Shown piece by piece: positions 1 through 12,207 of a DNA stretch of 64,000 nucleotides. The notes beneath the pieces were generated by a model, which had not been told where the DNA came from, made no database searches, and worked only from the letters and a program-made list of their open reading frames with translations. The stretch comes from Pomphorhynchus laevis. Its lineage: Eukaryota > Acanthocephala > Palaeacanthocephala > Echinorhynchida > Pomphorhynchidae. Made by a program: the position numbers and the translations under genes. Where the stretch lies: NCBI GenBank assembly GCA_012934845.2, contig WNNJ02000641.1:124001-188000 (forward strand), in the 5' to 3' direction. Positions within the stretch are counted from its first letter, which is position 1. Each line of letters starts with the position of its first letter.

Positions 1-2280
1 GCATTATGTTTCCATTATGTTTCTAATATTATCGCTACATATTGATTTTAATTCTTTATTGTAATTTCAAATTTTTCGTCTTAATGGTAGTAGGAGTTTA
101 TATCTTATTTTAGGAATATATTTACTTAAATCTGACCCTATTATTTCTTTACTTTTAGAATTATTTAAAAGTCCGGCTATATTTATGTTATCTATACATT
201 TATTAATGAAGTTTATGGTTAATGTATATTTTCTATTGTTATTATTTACATTTATTGTACGATTATAGTATTTTGTATTACAATAACTGTCTATTATACA
301 ACTTAGCCTATCATAGTCGTTAATTACTCTGTGATCTATTGCCTACCTGATAGTTTGCTTGAAATGAAGAAAAAACGATTTTTGAGAGCTGGCCATTGTC
401 TATGTACACTCCCCCAAATGAGTCACGTGATGAGCGTGGGAAGCTGGTTGTGCTCTCAGCATTTTCGACAAGATATATTGTTGTTATAATGCATGATATC
501 TGAGAGATTATTTCTTAAGTTGAAAGTAATCTTTAAAGACACCGCAATAGGTCATATTGGCGGTTTCAGATGATAAAGCATAAATTCTGTTTTTATGTAA
601 ATCATAATGTACGCAAGCTGTAATAGAGATATAGTCTTATTTATAAAGATCACTTATCAAGAATACTCAATAAGTATCAACTTTTTCTTTTAAGCCTCAA
701 AAGGAGCCACGTAAATTAAAGCATGACTTAAGTATTTCGATGTTGTTTGTTCAACAAGCATATGGCTTATGTTTGATGTATTATAAAAGCTATTAATAAA
801 TATACTTATTATAAGTATATTTATGATAGCTAAGGTATTATTATAGCCTTCATCAAAAAAGGCTACATACCAGCAAAAATCAAACAAAAAACTAGTATCT
901 TTTTATATATGCGGCCAATTCATGCATGTCCATCGGTTTAGCCTTGTTGTTTCCTGATCACTTGTGTAATCCTAACCAGTAATTCATGTATTTATTTAAC
1001 TGTGAATACTGTAGATTGCTCCAAGGCCATAGCCTCATCGGGACTCGCCTTCTTCATTTCCAAAATTTGCTATTGCAGCTGCAGAATTTGCAAGTAACAC
1101 TTGATTCGTAGATCCAGACATACTTACTGTTAAGATCGCACTTGTGCTTCTTACTCTTGATTTTGTTAGCGTATTTTTTATGTTAGCGTATATTTGTTAC
1201 TAATTGCTTTGAGTTGTAACCATGTATTATAAATGTTACTTCATCCGCGCATATGCTGAAATGAATACCAGCTCAACTCGGTTTTGCTAAAATACATGAG
1301 CAAAGTGTAAAAAAATTGGCGAACGCGGCGAACCCATCGACAGTCCTAGTGTTGTAAAAACATTTACTCATTTTTATATTATCAGCATAGTAATGCCATT
1401 TTAATAATTTTAGTAATGACACGGATAATATTTGAATTCAACACCACAACATTTTAGGAACCATCATACGTATAAGTATGTTCTCTACAAAGTATAAGGG
1501 TATATTATCGAAGGCTGTTGCAAATTAAGGTTGCAGTCTAGGACGATCTGAAAATACATTAGCTGTTCTAAGAATACTGAGAATTGCCGATCGAACTGAT
1601 GTTCCTGGAACAAAACATTGACAGTTATTCGGAAAATTAATGTTACTACATACAAATTTCTTAAGCTTTTTAGCCAACGCTTACTCGTAAATGGTTACAA
1701 GAGGATGTTGCATACTTATTGGGCGTAAATCGTTGGTTGAAGATATTTTCATAAGTGCGCCTTTAATCAATACGATTTTGAGCATGCAATTTATGGAGTG
1801 TCATTTATCAGGAGTTGCCCCTAACATACAGCCAAAACCGCAAATATGGGGATATCATATTGAAAACTTGATAAGATGCACGATCACCACGATGTGAAAC
1901 ATTTTTAGGGTACTGTCAGTAATTAGTAATCTCATCGAAAAAAGATCCACTTTGATAGTCTTTATTGAAAAATGAATGATTTTTTTCCTTTTGTTATTTC
2001 AACTATACGTGATTGTTCATGGATATTTAAAAATAAAATTTTATTTATTACTAAAAATAAATAAAAAGGGATCGCAGCAAACAAAAATGTTACAGAAAAT
2101 TCAAACAGACAAAAACTTTTGTTTGCTGCGGTCCCTATAAAAGAAAATGTTGCATCAACAAGTAAGTAAGGGTTATATTAATAACTATATAACTGATAAA
2201 AACTTAAGAAACAAAAACATGCAAAAGATAACTTTAAATAGAAGCCGTTCACGACGTGTATTTTGAAATCTTCAACTTAT
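1..2280. other. AT-rich intergenic stretch, no gene supported
   Basis: I see no convincing coding region. The open frames here are short and have no recognisable motif. On the minus strand, about 900-1400 has a weak resemblance to the start of a Ty3/gypsy gag (a Gln/Met-rich stretch) preceded by an LTR-like block. This is too weak to annotate as an element. The only clear structure is the inverted repeat at 2068-2135. Confidence 0.5.
2068..2135. repeat. Short inverted repeat (19-bp arms)
   Basis: The arms at 2068-2086 and 2117-2135 are complementary with one mismatch and are separated by about 30 bases. Both contain the word TTTGTTTGCTGCG or its complement. It could be the remnant of a small foldback element. 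It lies about 150 bp beyond the 3' end of LINE copy A, and no function is visible. Confidence 0.7.
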
Positions 2281-2282
2281 AT

Positions 2283-4723
2283 TCACGGCCTCAGGTCCAG
2301 AGGGATCTGAGCCCCTCGGCCGCACCAGCGCGCCGCCCTCTGACTGAACCATTCGGGGTCTATCACACACCTAAGAGTCCAGTCAAGGCGGACTATGGTT
2401 GGTAATCTCGAGATGAGGAGCTTGAGAAACCTTAGTCTTTGTTCTGGGGAACGTCCTCGTGAGAAGAAGACTAATCCCGAGATAGCCAAAGTACCCCAGA
2501 GGCGCACTTGGGTTATCACATTCAATGACAGATGCTGGGCCCGTTTCAAAGCCCACCTAGCTTTCTTCAGGATACGTTTAAGTCTATCCAGGTCAGCTTT
2601 CGCCGACCAATTCACCGTAACAGTGAACCCCAGATATTTTACTCGACTCGTGAAGATGGGGAGTAGTTGATGCTGCAAAATGGAAGAGAGTGCAGAGAGT
2701 GCTAGTCTCTTAAGTTTCTTTTTGGTGACAGAAACGCCATGAAAGACTACCACCTGCGATTTAGAGGAGTTTAAAATAAGATTGGATGAGGGCATCTGAT
2801 ATTTTAATCTTAAAAAGAAACGGCTGATGTCAGAGATTACATCTTTGCACCTGCGTCCAGAGAACAAGGCTGTGATATTATCAGCATATACCACTAGATG
2901 TTGATCACGTTTAAAATTCTTGAATAGTACAATGGATGCAGCAAGATATAAGATAGGAGAAAGTGGGGATCCTTGAGGTACACCCGTAATAGGGTAGAAC
3001 TGACGCGCATCAGGGTCGTCTTCATAGTAGAACCGATTGGTGTACAACAATATCTCCACCCTGTTAACATTTCTCGCAGGCACCCGAGGGACTTGAGAGA
3101 GGAGATAGCGAAGGGAATGGAGATCCGGTCAAATGCAGCAGAAAAATCAAGAAAAACAGCCACAGCAAGCTGATGACTATTATCCTGACAAAACTGATGC
3201 ACTTCACCAATTGCTGAATGGACCGAGCGCCCTTTGACAAACCCATGAAAACTCGGTGGGATCAAATTACGCCTACATAAATGAACGCGGATTCTACGCG
3301 CAAGCGCTTTCTCGTAGATGGATATGAGGGCGTTTTGAATCGAGATGGGCCGCAGATCTTTAGGACAAGTAATTAATCTCTTTTTAGGTAAAAAACTAGA
3401 CGGCTGATGTTGATGTCCGCTATGTCAGACGGGGAGGCTAATAGCATTGTGATGGCGACCTCCTTTCTCTGACTGTATGTCAAAAGCTGACAGACACGAG
3501 TGGTGAGTGGCGCGTGGGATTTGGAGGTGCCCGGGAGTGGTCCCCAGGAGTTAAGGATATCTGTAACAGATAAGTCCCTACTCCTGAAGTCACACCAAGG
3601 CGGGATTGGTTGGGGAGATTGAGTGGCTCCATAATTATGTAAGGAAAGTGACTCCTCTAAAACTTTGTCAAGGCCTATGCTACTAATCCAAACCAAGGCT
3701 CTATCCTTCCAGCAAACAAACTTCTCCTTCTTGAATATCTTCCAGAAGGAAGCCTGAGAAGGGTTTAGGTGAGCAATGCTTGCCCTATCCCTGCTCAGCT
3801 GGAGCCTATATCTAGAGCTCCAATATTCATTCGAGAAAATATGTCTGGCGGAAACAGAGAGATTAGGAAGGTGTAACATTTTAGCTAGGACCTTGAGCTG
3901 TGTTGGAGTAAAATTGTATATTCGACCTTTATAGGTAGTCGAAAGGATCACGGTAGCTTGCGATGAGAGGTAGGAATTAAATTCGGTCAAACTCTCAATT
4001 CCAATTCTGGGAAAGAGTTGGATAGCTGCCTGAAAGAAGGCCACTCTAATAGGGTCAAAGTGAAACCTTCTTCTAAGCAACGTATCGTCCTCTAACCGCC
4101 AGCGAATTAGGTCATGAGAGGTGATCTGTTGTTAACGCGACTGCTCGGTGCGAATGGGCTTCAACAACCACATCTTATGTAGCAGTAATATGCCGAGGAG
4201 AGAATTTTTTGTGGAGCAATGAAAGGTTGGTGAAGGTGGTTTATGAATAAGATAGTCGATCCTTGCTCTGCGGAGTGCTGCATTAATCCAACGACCAGTT
4301 CTGTCGTTGAAGTCACCAAGTAACATGTCATAACCGCTCCCCAATATTTGATCCAGGAGGTCACGGTTGTTGTGAATTTCTCCTGGCTGAATATAGACAT
4401 TGGCCGTTCTTACAAAGTGATATAGCTTAACAAGATAGGGCTGGACAAGAGTTGTTTAATAGAAGGAATGATTTTAAGCAGCTTTTCTCTAGGGTTAAAA
4501 GACCTTGAGATGAAGAGGAGTGAGGCGGGGTTATGTACGGAGTATAGTGGGAACAGATATGCTTTGGGATAAATCGAGTAATATCCTGGGGAAGACGGAT
4601 AGACCGCGTCTCCTGAAAGACTATAACATCTGCATCTCTACCAGATAGAAGGCTAAGGGCGGAAGCACCTCCCGAATTCCACTGAAGGATATTCAGTGAA
4701 AAAGGCCCTTGATTACTTCCCAT
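2283..4723 (-). pseudogene. LINE copy A ORF2, endonuclease-reverse transcriptase (broken)
   Basis: ORF2 starts near 4723 (LQWNSGGAS, the endonuclease Asn motif, then QETRSIRLP with the catalytic Glu) and ends at 2283. The endonuclease continues through GDFNDRTGRW in 4132-4344. The linker lies in 3373-4080, and the reverse transcriptase in 2894-3265 (FLDFSAAFDRI) and 2283-3083 (GVPQGSPLSP). At least four frame changes separate these pieces. The catalytic box reads YADN instead of YADD, so the encoded polymerase would also lack one metal-binding Asp. Copy B is the best intact guide to this frame. Confidence 0.88.
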
Positions 4724-5108
4724 TGCGTAAGTGTTACCGAAGTGGGACGCCCTCCACCTAGTCGCAACTAGAGGCGAAAATGTCGCCTTTACCGCTTCCC
4801 GTCACGACAAATGGAGTCGCTTGCCCACGGGTGATATCTTCATTTCCCTCGTTAGCCATAGCCCAGATCGAATCCTTCCGATCAAGCTTCAGAGCTGCTA
4901 TGCTCAGCGCTGACCCGTTTCGTTTCTTAGATTTTGGTGGCTTCTTAATATTGTTGGTCTTCCCAGAAGGAGGAGAACGGAAGGATTCCGCTAATTGACC
5001 CACCAATTTTTGGACCAATTTTTCAAGTTGAATTATTGATGCCTGATGCTGCATTTCAATAAGTTTAAGAATTTCCGTATCCGGTATCCTGTCGTCTTTC
5101 TTGTTAGA

Positions 5109-5757
5109 CTAGACAGCTTCCACGAAGCTAGTCGGTTTTGCTGTCACACCCCTGTGTCTCTTTTGGTACGCCTTAAAGATTTTACACTTTTTTGACCATG
5201 CGGGGTGCTCACCACCGCAGTTTGCGCAAAATGGCTTACTTTCGCACTTCTCAGGATGTATAGCAGTTGTATCACACACGCCGCACTTATGGGGTAAAGA
5301 ACATCCAGTTTTGTAATCAGTTTCTAGGGCTGATATATCTTCTTCTGAAATGAATGTGGGCATATTATTTATCTTTATTGTTGCCAGGATTGGTTTGGAA
5401 GCAATTATACCTTGTTCCGAATGCTCTTTTTTAAAGTAGTCGACGTACGACATTGCCAGATCAGGAGTGCAGAATGAGATTTTAATCTCAGATTCATAAT
5501 ATTTAATCGCATTGAACAATATCCTTTTTTAAATCGATCGGCAAAGCCTCTTATAAAAACATTGAACATGTTCTGCCTTTCCAGAGGCACCAAAAGTCTG
5601 ATAATCACCATGTTGGATAATTTTGATACCGGGGGAGATCACCCTCCGGAATATATTCAAGAGAAGCTAAATCTCCACTTACCTCGTTTATTGCATTGGC
5701 AAAAAAAATAGTTTTCATTAAGTTCTTTGAACGCTCCGACATGCTAAATTTACTCAT
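5109..5757 (-). pseudogene. LINE copy A ORF1, nucleic-acid-binding protein (broken)
   Basis: ORF1 proteins of this LINE type coat the element RNA and act as chaperones. The start is at 5755-5757; the same first residues (MSKF) open copy C at 32551. The upstream part (5405-5757) and the downstream part (5109-5519) lie in different frames. The downstream part carries cysteine knuckles of the CGVCDTTAIHPEKC and CANCGGEHPAWSKKC type near its C-terminal half. The copy is shorter than ORF1 of copy B because sequence around 5300 appears to be missing. ORF2 follows after a short gap. Confidence 0.8.
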
Positions 5758-6105
5758 TTTTTAATAATAAAGATTTTATTAAAAAATACAACCGTATGTG
5801 GAAAAATGTTTGTCAAAAATTAGAATATATAAGCAAAAATCGAAGGATTAGTACCTCATAAGGAGAGGATTCTAGCAGACGGAGGCCAGCGGTCTTATCG
5901 CATGATCTCCATACCTCCCTTCTGTTCGAACACATCACCTCCTTCAAAGCTTTGTTCTTCCAGTCTGAAGGAGCCTTCCACTGCCCGTCTTCTTAAAGGA
6001 CTTACGCTTCCGAACTCCACACCGCAGCCAAGGCCATCGCAGGTGAGACACCTTCGGAACTTAGCAGAGAAGTTTAGTGGTACCAAGTTTGCTTTGTAGT
6101 CAGCA
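5758..6105. other. Spacer with a GC-richer island at about 5880-6100
   Basis: 5758-5870 is AT-rich and is probably the 5' leader of LINE copy A. From about 5880 to 6100 the base composition becomes close to balanced, and both strands are open for about 63-65 codons (plus frame 5902-6099, minus frame 5895-6086). Neither translation resembles a family I know. It may be a remnant exon, but there is no splice or homology support. Confidence 0.3.
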
Positions 6106-6837
6106 TTATTTTCTTTTGAATTTCCAACACGTTACTATATCAGTGAAACAACCACAATCGGAAGCCTCAAGCATTTTTAAAACCATTCTTTTTTCCACAC
6201 TACAGCAGTGGTAATTTCCAGAATCGTTGTTGTCCTCCATCAGCGTTATAATCGCAAGGTAGTCATCCCCATAACCGTTGCAGTCATTACTTCTGTTATC
6301 TGATAGAACATCAATTACACCGACAATATTAAAGGTATCTACAGTGTCAACCTCTGAACTATAAGCCCAGGTGTCCTCACAATCCTGATCACTGTCGTTT
6401 CCAGTTCTTCTATCAATAAGAGCATTATCACACTCTCTTTCGGTTTCGATTCTGTTATCAGACAAGTCTTCAGATCATTCATCTGCATCGTCGATAGATC
6501 TCACGTCCTCCATCAGCGCTATAGTTCCAAGGAAGTCATTCCCATAACCGTTGCAGTCATTGCTTCTGTTATCTGATAGAGCATCAATTACACTAACAAT
6601 TTTAAAGTTATCTACAGTGTCAACCTCTGAACTATAATCCCAGCTATCCTCACAATCCTCATCACTATCGTTACCAGTTCTGCAATCAATAAGAGCATCA
6701 TCACACTCTCTTTCGGTTTCGATTCTGTTATCATACAAGTCTTTAGATCGTTCATCTGCATCGTCGAATAGATCCCACGTTGATTTCTCCATGAACATAT
6801 ACAGTGCCATCACTGCCCTCGATAAATACTTCATCAC
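6106..6837 (-). pseudogene. Acidic open frame made of two 91-codon tandem units, one stop
   Basis: Two direct copies with a 273-bp period (for example CCTCCATCAGCG at 6234 and 6507) encode the same acidic, Asp/Asn/Ser/Cys-rich sequence on the minus strand. Shared blocks are DNRIETERECD, GNDSD.DCED and SSEVDTVD. The period is exactly 91 codons, so the duplication keeps the frame. The units are joined in frame except for one TGA (near 6476) where the other unit has CGA. In the upstream part (6752-6976, another frame) the words DEVFIEGSDGTVYVHGEI look protein-like. I do not recognise the family. It may be a host gene fragment damaged by one transition, or an exon whose splicing I cannot see. The part beyond 6837 could also belong to it. 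Confidence 0.4.
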
Positions 6838-7066
6838 AATCGTAACTTATGAATCCCTGGATTATGACTTCGACATGGTCAATATAAAAACGCAAAACAC
6901 TTTTCGAATTGAGAAAACCCAACAAGAAATGATTAAGAGAGCGTTCCAAGCGTTCAAAAAATATCATCTCGATCATCCACAGAATCCTCCTGACGACTGT
7001 CCAGCGTTGGCCAAATGTTCAAAAGCGATTTGTAAGCAAAATCCATTAGACAACCACTCCCCATAG

Positions 7067-7531
7067 TTGTTTTTTAAAAGTTACTTACCAATCCCTTTGA
7101 AGCTCCGACGTGCACTGTTTCTGTTTGTTAATCCAAAAAACTTCATTTTTTTGATGTAACTGGTCAATTGCATGAACAAGTGCAAGCAACAATTTTGATA
7201 ATAGCATGAATGTACAAACCTACAAGAAACTTTATGTTATTTTTCTTTTATTTTTATGTTAATTCTGAAAATGCTAGCAAAATATCAAAATAATTTGTTG
7301 AAAAATTTTAAAAATTTTAAATTAGTTTATTATCGTAAATAAACTGTTTATATTTTATAAAAAAATTATATTTGTTTAAAACAAAATATATTTTTGTTTA
7401 AATTTCTATAAATAAATAAATAAAGACTTTCTTAACTACACAAAAAAAAGAAAAAGAACATGCAATAAAACCAGATCAGACACAACAATAGAAAGTCAGT
7501 AGCTCTTCAGTCTTCTAACTCTTTTCTTCTT
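7067..7531. other. AT-rich spacer downstream of LINE copy B
   Basis: No gene is visible. The segment next to 7532 is presumably the 3' UTR of copy B on the minus strand. It does not show the 3' UTR shared by the copy C terminus and the 36828 fragment, and it has no clear poly(A) tail. Confidence 0.4.
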
Positions 7532-9991
7532 CTATGGCCTCAGGTCCAGGGGGATCTGAGCCCCCCAACCGATCCAACACGCCGCCTTCCGACTGAACCA
7601 CCCGGGGTCTTTCACCCCCCGAAGAATCCAATCGGCGCGGACTATGCTGGGTAAACGAGAGACGAGGAGCTTAAGAAACCTTAGCCTTTGCTCTGGGGGA
7701 CGTCCTCTTGAGAAGAAGACAAGTCCCGAGATAGCCCAGGTACCCCAAAGGCGCACCTGGGTTTTCCCTTTCAATGACAGATGCTGAGCCCGTTTCAGAG
7801 CCCACCTAGCTTTCTTCAGGATACGTTTAAGTCTATCCAGGTCAGCTTTCGCCGACCAGTTCACCGTAACGGTGAACCCAGGTATTTTACTCGACTTGTG
7901 AAGGTGGGGAGTGGTTCAGAGGCGAATATGGAAGGAGAGTGCAGAGAGTGCTAATCTCTTAAGTTTTTTCTTTGTTGCAGTGGTGCCATGAAAGACAACC
8001 GCCTGCGATTTGGCGGAGTTTAAAATAAGATTGGATATGGGTAAAAGGTCTTTTAATCTTAAAAAGAAGCGGCTGATGTCAGAAACTACGTCTTTGCACC
8101 TATGTCCAGAGAACAGGGCTGTGGTGTCATCAGCATACACCACAAGACGTTGTTCGCGTTTAAATATTTTAAATAGATTAATGGAGGCAGCAAGATATAA
8201 GATAGGAGAAAGAGGTGAACCTTGAGGCACACCCGTAATAGGGTAGAACTGACGCGCATCAGGGTCGTCTTCATAATAAAACCGCTTGGTGTACAGCAGG
8301 ATCTCCACCCTGTTCATTATTCTCGCAGGCAACCCGAGGGACCGTAGAGAAGAGATCACAAAAGGAATGGAGATTCGGTCAAATGCAGCAGAAAAGTCAA
8401 GGAAAATAGCCACAACTAGGCGATGGCTATTCTCCCGACAAAACTGTTCCACCTCACCTACTGCTGAATGGACCGAGCGACCTTTGACGAACCCATGAAA
8501 ACCTGGAGGGATCAAATTACGCCTACTTAAATGGTCGCGGATTTTACGCGCAAGCGCTTTTTCGTAAATAGACACGAGGGAATTTTGTTACGAAATGGGA
8601 CGCAGGTCTTTAGGACATGAGCAGGATTTTTTCTTAGGAATAAAAACACGCTTACTAATATTGATGCCTGCTACATCGGATGGGGAGGCTAAAAGCATTG
8701 TGACGGCCACCTCTCTTCTCTGATCAGCTGTCAAAAGCTGACAGACCCGAGAAGAAAGTGGAGCGACGGATTTGGAGGTGCCCGGGAGTGGACCCCAGGA
8801 GTTAAGAATATCCGTAACAGATATATCCCTACTCCTGAAGTTACACCAAGGCGGGATTGGTTGAGGTGATTGAGTGGCTCCATAGTTGTGTAGGGTTAGT
8901 GACTCCTCCAAAACTTTTTCAAGGCCTACATTCCCTATCCAACCCAATGCTCTATCCCTCCAGTTAACAAACTTCTCCTTCTTGAAAATCTTCCAAAAAG
9001 AAGACTGAGAAGGATTAAGGCGAGCAATACTCGTCCTATCCCTACTCAGCTGGAACCTGTATCTAGTGCTCCAGTATTCATTCGAGAGGGCCTGTTTGGC
9101 GGAATCAGAGAGATTAGGGAGGTTCAGTAATTTTGCTAGGACCTTGAGTTTCGTTGGAGTGGGATTGTATATACGACCTTTATAGGTAGTCGATAGAATC
9201 GCGGTAGCTTGTGAAAAGAGGTAGGTATTAAATTCGGTCAGACTCTGATTTCCTATTCGGGGAAAGAGTCGGATAGCCGCCTGGAAGAAGGCTACTCTGA
9301 TCGGATCAAAGTGAAACCTCCTTCGAAGCAATGTATCTTCCTCAATTCTCCAACGAATTAGGTCATGAGAGGTGGACAATTGTTGGCGCGACTGCTCCGT
9401 ACAGAGAGGTTTAAGCAACCACCTTGAGTGAAGCAGTAAAATGTCGAGGATTGAATTTGTTGATGTGCAATGAAAGGTGGGGGACGGTGGTTTGTGAATA
9501 AGATAACCGTTCCTAGCTCTGCGAAGTGATGCGTTGATCCAACGACCAGTTCTGTCGTTGAAGTCTCCAAGTATCATGTCATAGCCGCTATCAATAATAC
9601 CATCCAGGAGGTCGCGGTTCTTGTGAATCTCCCCTGGCCGGATGTAGACATTGGCTAGACTGAGGCGTTTACCGTTCTTACAGAGTGAAATAACTAAACA
9701 AGACAGGGCTGGACAAGAATAGTTTAGTAGGAGGGAAGACCTTAAGGAGCATTTAACTAGGGTTAAAAGACCTTGAGATGAAGAGGAGTGAGGCGGGGTT
9801 ATGTACGGAGTATAGTGGGAACATATATGCTTTGGGATAAATCGAGTAATGTCCTGGGGAAGACGGATAGACCGCGTCTCCTGAAGGACTATAACATCTG
9901 CATCTCTACCAGATAAAAGTCTAAGGGCAGAAGCACCTCCCGAATTCCACTGAAGGACATTCAGTGAAAAAGGCTCACGAGTACTCTGCAT
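7532..9991 (-). pseudogene. LINE copy B ORF2, APE endonuclease plus reverse transcriptase
   Basis: This 819-codon frame is broken only by an in-frame TAA near 8585 and a TGA near 7916. The endonuclease occupies about residues 1-225: Asn in LQWNSGG, Glu in LQETRSIRL, LANVYIRPG, then ILGDFNDRTGRW and the terminal STSHDLIRW, i.e. the catalytic set of APE-like nucleases. A linker of about 240 residues follows. The reverse transcriptase lies at about 470-700: FLDFSAAFDRI (motif A), GVPQGSPLSPILY (motif B) and VVYADDTTAL (motif C), all canonical. The C-terminal region (7864-7532) is conserved in copy A and in the 36828 fragment. No RNase H domain is seen. Such proteins nick target DNA and copy the element RNA in place. 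Confidence 0.92.
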
Positions 9992-10024
9992 TGTGATGGA
10001 TTAGTTGGAAGGGGGATTGCCTAC

Positions 10025-11250
10025 CTAGACAGGGCTAGGTGCAGGAAGGTTACCCTTCTTGCCACTAGCCCCATCCGGGGTCGGTACTTGCCCCTGGGCA
10101 GCATCTTCATTTCCCCTATGATGTTTGCCACTCAGCATTTTACCGATCTTGAGTGGGGGGACAGTATGGGCCGAAGCCCCCCTCTTCTTTGATTCCGGTA
10201 ATACTTTAGAAGCCGGTACGGAGGGATTGGGCCCTACCGAACCCAGGGCCATCAGGATTAGATTCTGTAGCTTTCTATATGAAACTTCATTTTTCACGTC
10301 GATGAGTTTTATAATGTCCGCATCATCCATCCGATGAGAGGATGCTTGTGAAAAGGAGGCAGGAGTCTTAGATGGCTTCTGAAAACGATTCCTATAATCT
10401 TTAAAAATTCCACATTTTCTGCCCCAGGCAGGATGGCACCCCCCGCAGTTAGAACAGGACGAGGCGGCTACACAACGTACGTCGGACAGTAAGGCGGGGC
10501 AATTAGCGGAACCGCATACCCCACAGGTAGGTGTCCCACTGCAGCTGGAGGACCAATGCCCCCATTTGTGACACCGACTGCAGTGGGGGAAAGTGAATTC
10601 ATCACTTTCAATTAACTGAAACCTGAGATTGAGACCCATAAACGGGTTGTAATTTGACTTGTCAAGTGTTTCGCCCTATCTATAGGGGCGGAGCAAAATC
10701 CGACGGGGATAGGTACCCCGTCCTTTCCTTTCAATAGTCTAAAGTTACTGACCTTAAAAGATGCGCAGAGATTTTCGAGGTCTCCATCGTCAACCCAACA
10801 GGGGAGGTTCGTTACTTTTAAGGTAGATAGGATAGGTTTCTCAGTAAGTTCACCAAAATTAGACAAATACGATCTGAAAAACCCAGTATACTCCTTTGCC
10901 ATGTCCGCCGTTGCAAAGGAGATTTTGATTTCGGAATGAAGAAACTTCACGTTATTGAATATTATCCTTGAGGGATGATTTGCACAAAAATTCTTTAGAA
11001 ATTTTTCGAATAGATTATGTCGTTGTAACGGAAATTTAGGCTTAATAATTATAAGATTCTTTTGTTTTGGTATGGGTGGAAGCATCTCCCCATTACCAGA
11101 AAAAGTAGAAACGTTACTGACCTTCGTGTTGTGTTGAATTCCATCTAGAAAAGCTTGTTCTAGTCCTTCTTTAACAGGAATTCCGACAAAATTCGTTGAA
11201 TTGCAAATCATAGAGTTCTTTTGAAGCTCCGCACTTACTTTTTTCGACAT
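10025..11250 (-). pseudogene. LINE copy B ORF1, zinc-knuckle RNA-binding protein (one frameshift)
   Basis: Two overlapping frames (11250-10612 and 10639-10025) form one ORF1 of about 408 residues. The change of frame is near 10645, consistent with loss of one base. The N-terminal half contains an RRM-like stretch (IIIKPKFPLQRHNLFEKFL, then LSTLKVTNLPCWV). The second half starts with the knuckle CSRCHKWGHWSSSC, followed by two further Cys-rich fingers ending in CSNCGGCHPAWGRKC. The C-terminus is basic and low in complexity. In Jockey/I/R1-like LINEs such proteins bind element RNA. The stop at 10025 lies just ahead of the ORF2 start at 9991. Confidence 0.88.
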
Positions 11251-12135
11251 TTTTTGAAACTTAAATTTCTAATCAGTTTATATTTAAAAATTTATAATCA
11301 GTTTATATCTGTGACAGATAGATCCCTACTCCTGAAGTCACATCAAGGAGTGACTAGTGTGGGAGATTGAGAGACTCCATATTTATATAAGGATAGCAAC
11401 TCCTCTAAAACTTAGACAAGGACTATGCTACCAATCCAAACAAAGGCAATATCCTTCCAACAGACAAACTTCTCCTTCTTGAATATATTCCAGAAGGAAG
11501 CCTGAGAAAGGTTAAAGTGATCAATGTTCCCCTTATCCCTACTACGCTGGAACCTATATCTAGTGCTCCAATTTTCATTTGAGAAAGCCTGTCTGGCGGA
11601 AACAGAGAGAGATTAAGAAGATGTAGCATTTTAGCGAGGACCTTGAGTTTTGTTGGAGTAGGATTGTATATGCGACCTTTATAGGTAGTCGAAAGCAACG
11701 CGGTAGCTTGCGATGAGAGGTAGGAATTAAATTTGGTCAAACTCTCATTACCAATTATGGGGAAGAGTTGGATAGCTGCCTGAAAGATGGCCACTCTGAT
11801 GGGATCAAAGTGAAACCTACTTCTAAGCAACGTACGTATATATCCACCAGCGAATATGGCCATGAGAGGTGGTCTGATGTTGGCGCGACTGCTCAGTACA
11901 GATTGGGTTCATCAACCACTTCTTATGAAGCAGTAATATCTCGAGTAGAAAATTAGTTGTTGAGCAATGAAAGATGAGAGAAGGTGGTTTGGGAATGAGA
12001 TAGTCGTTCCTGGTTCTGTGGTTTGCTGAATTAATCCAACGACCAGTTCTGCCGTTGAAGTCACCAAGTAACATGTCATAACCGCTACGCAATATACGAT
12101 CCAGGAGGTCACGGTTCTTGTGATCTCCTGGATCG

Positions 12136-12207
12136 ACGTGCTTTCCGGATCATCCTAATTTTTTAAATTCCTGCCGAATAAAATTAGGATGATCCGGAAA
12201 GCACGTT
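12136..12207. repeat. Perfect 27-bp inverted repeat (hairpin)
   Basis: The arms 12136-12162 and 12181-12207 are exact reverse complements with an 18-base loop. The arm contains GCTTTCCGGATCATCC. It marks the left edge of the insertion in LINE copy G and is absent from the related repeats at 39.7-40.5 kb. Confidence 0.95.

Larger units (their letters stand above)
2283..5757 (-). mobile_element. LINE copy A (APE-type non-LTR retrotransposon), degraded
   Basis: This is an almost full-length minus-strand copy of the LINE family that recurs as copies B, G, C and D. From 5' to 3' it holds ORF1 (start at 5757) with zinc knuckles, the ORF2 endonuclease domain (from 4723), the linker, the reverse transcriptase and the C-terminal domain ending at 2283. 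The copy is split into several frames by stops and indels. An APE endonuclease, a GVPQGSPLSP reverse transcriptase block and a gag-like ORF1 with CCHC fingers place it among the Jockey/I/R1-like LINEs. I cannot fix the clade from sequence alone. No poly(A) tail or target-site duplication is evident. Confidence 0.92.
7532..11250 (-). mobile_element. LINE copy B, best-preserved member of the family
   Basis: This is a nearly complete element of the A/G/C/D family: ORF1 (11250-10025), a 33-bp spacer, and ORF2 (9991-7532). There are few lesions. ORF1 has one frameshift near 10645. ORF2 has one premature TAA near 8585 and a pair of compensating small indels with a TGA around 7870-7920. This makes B the youngest copy of the family in the window. 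No clear poly(A) or target-site duplication is visible. A 14-bp direct repeat (TAATCAGTTTATAT) lies next to the 5' end at about 11270 and 11292, but it has no partner at the 3' end. Confidence 0.93.

Noticed and set aside
900-1400. Possible gag start and LTR-like block of a Ty3/gypsy element on the minus strand
   Set aside because: Only a short Gln/Met-rich stretch and a TATA-like word; no second LTR and no pol sequence nearby.
1691-1897. 68-codon plus-strand open frame
   Set aside because: No motif, no splice signals and AT-rich surroundings; compatible with chance.
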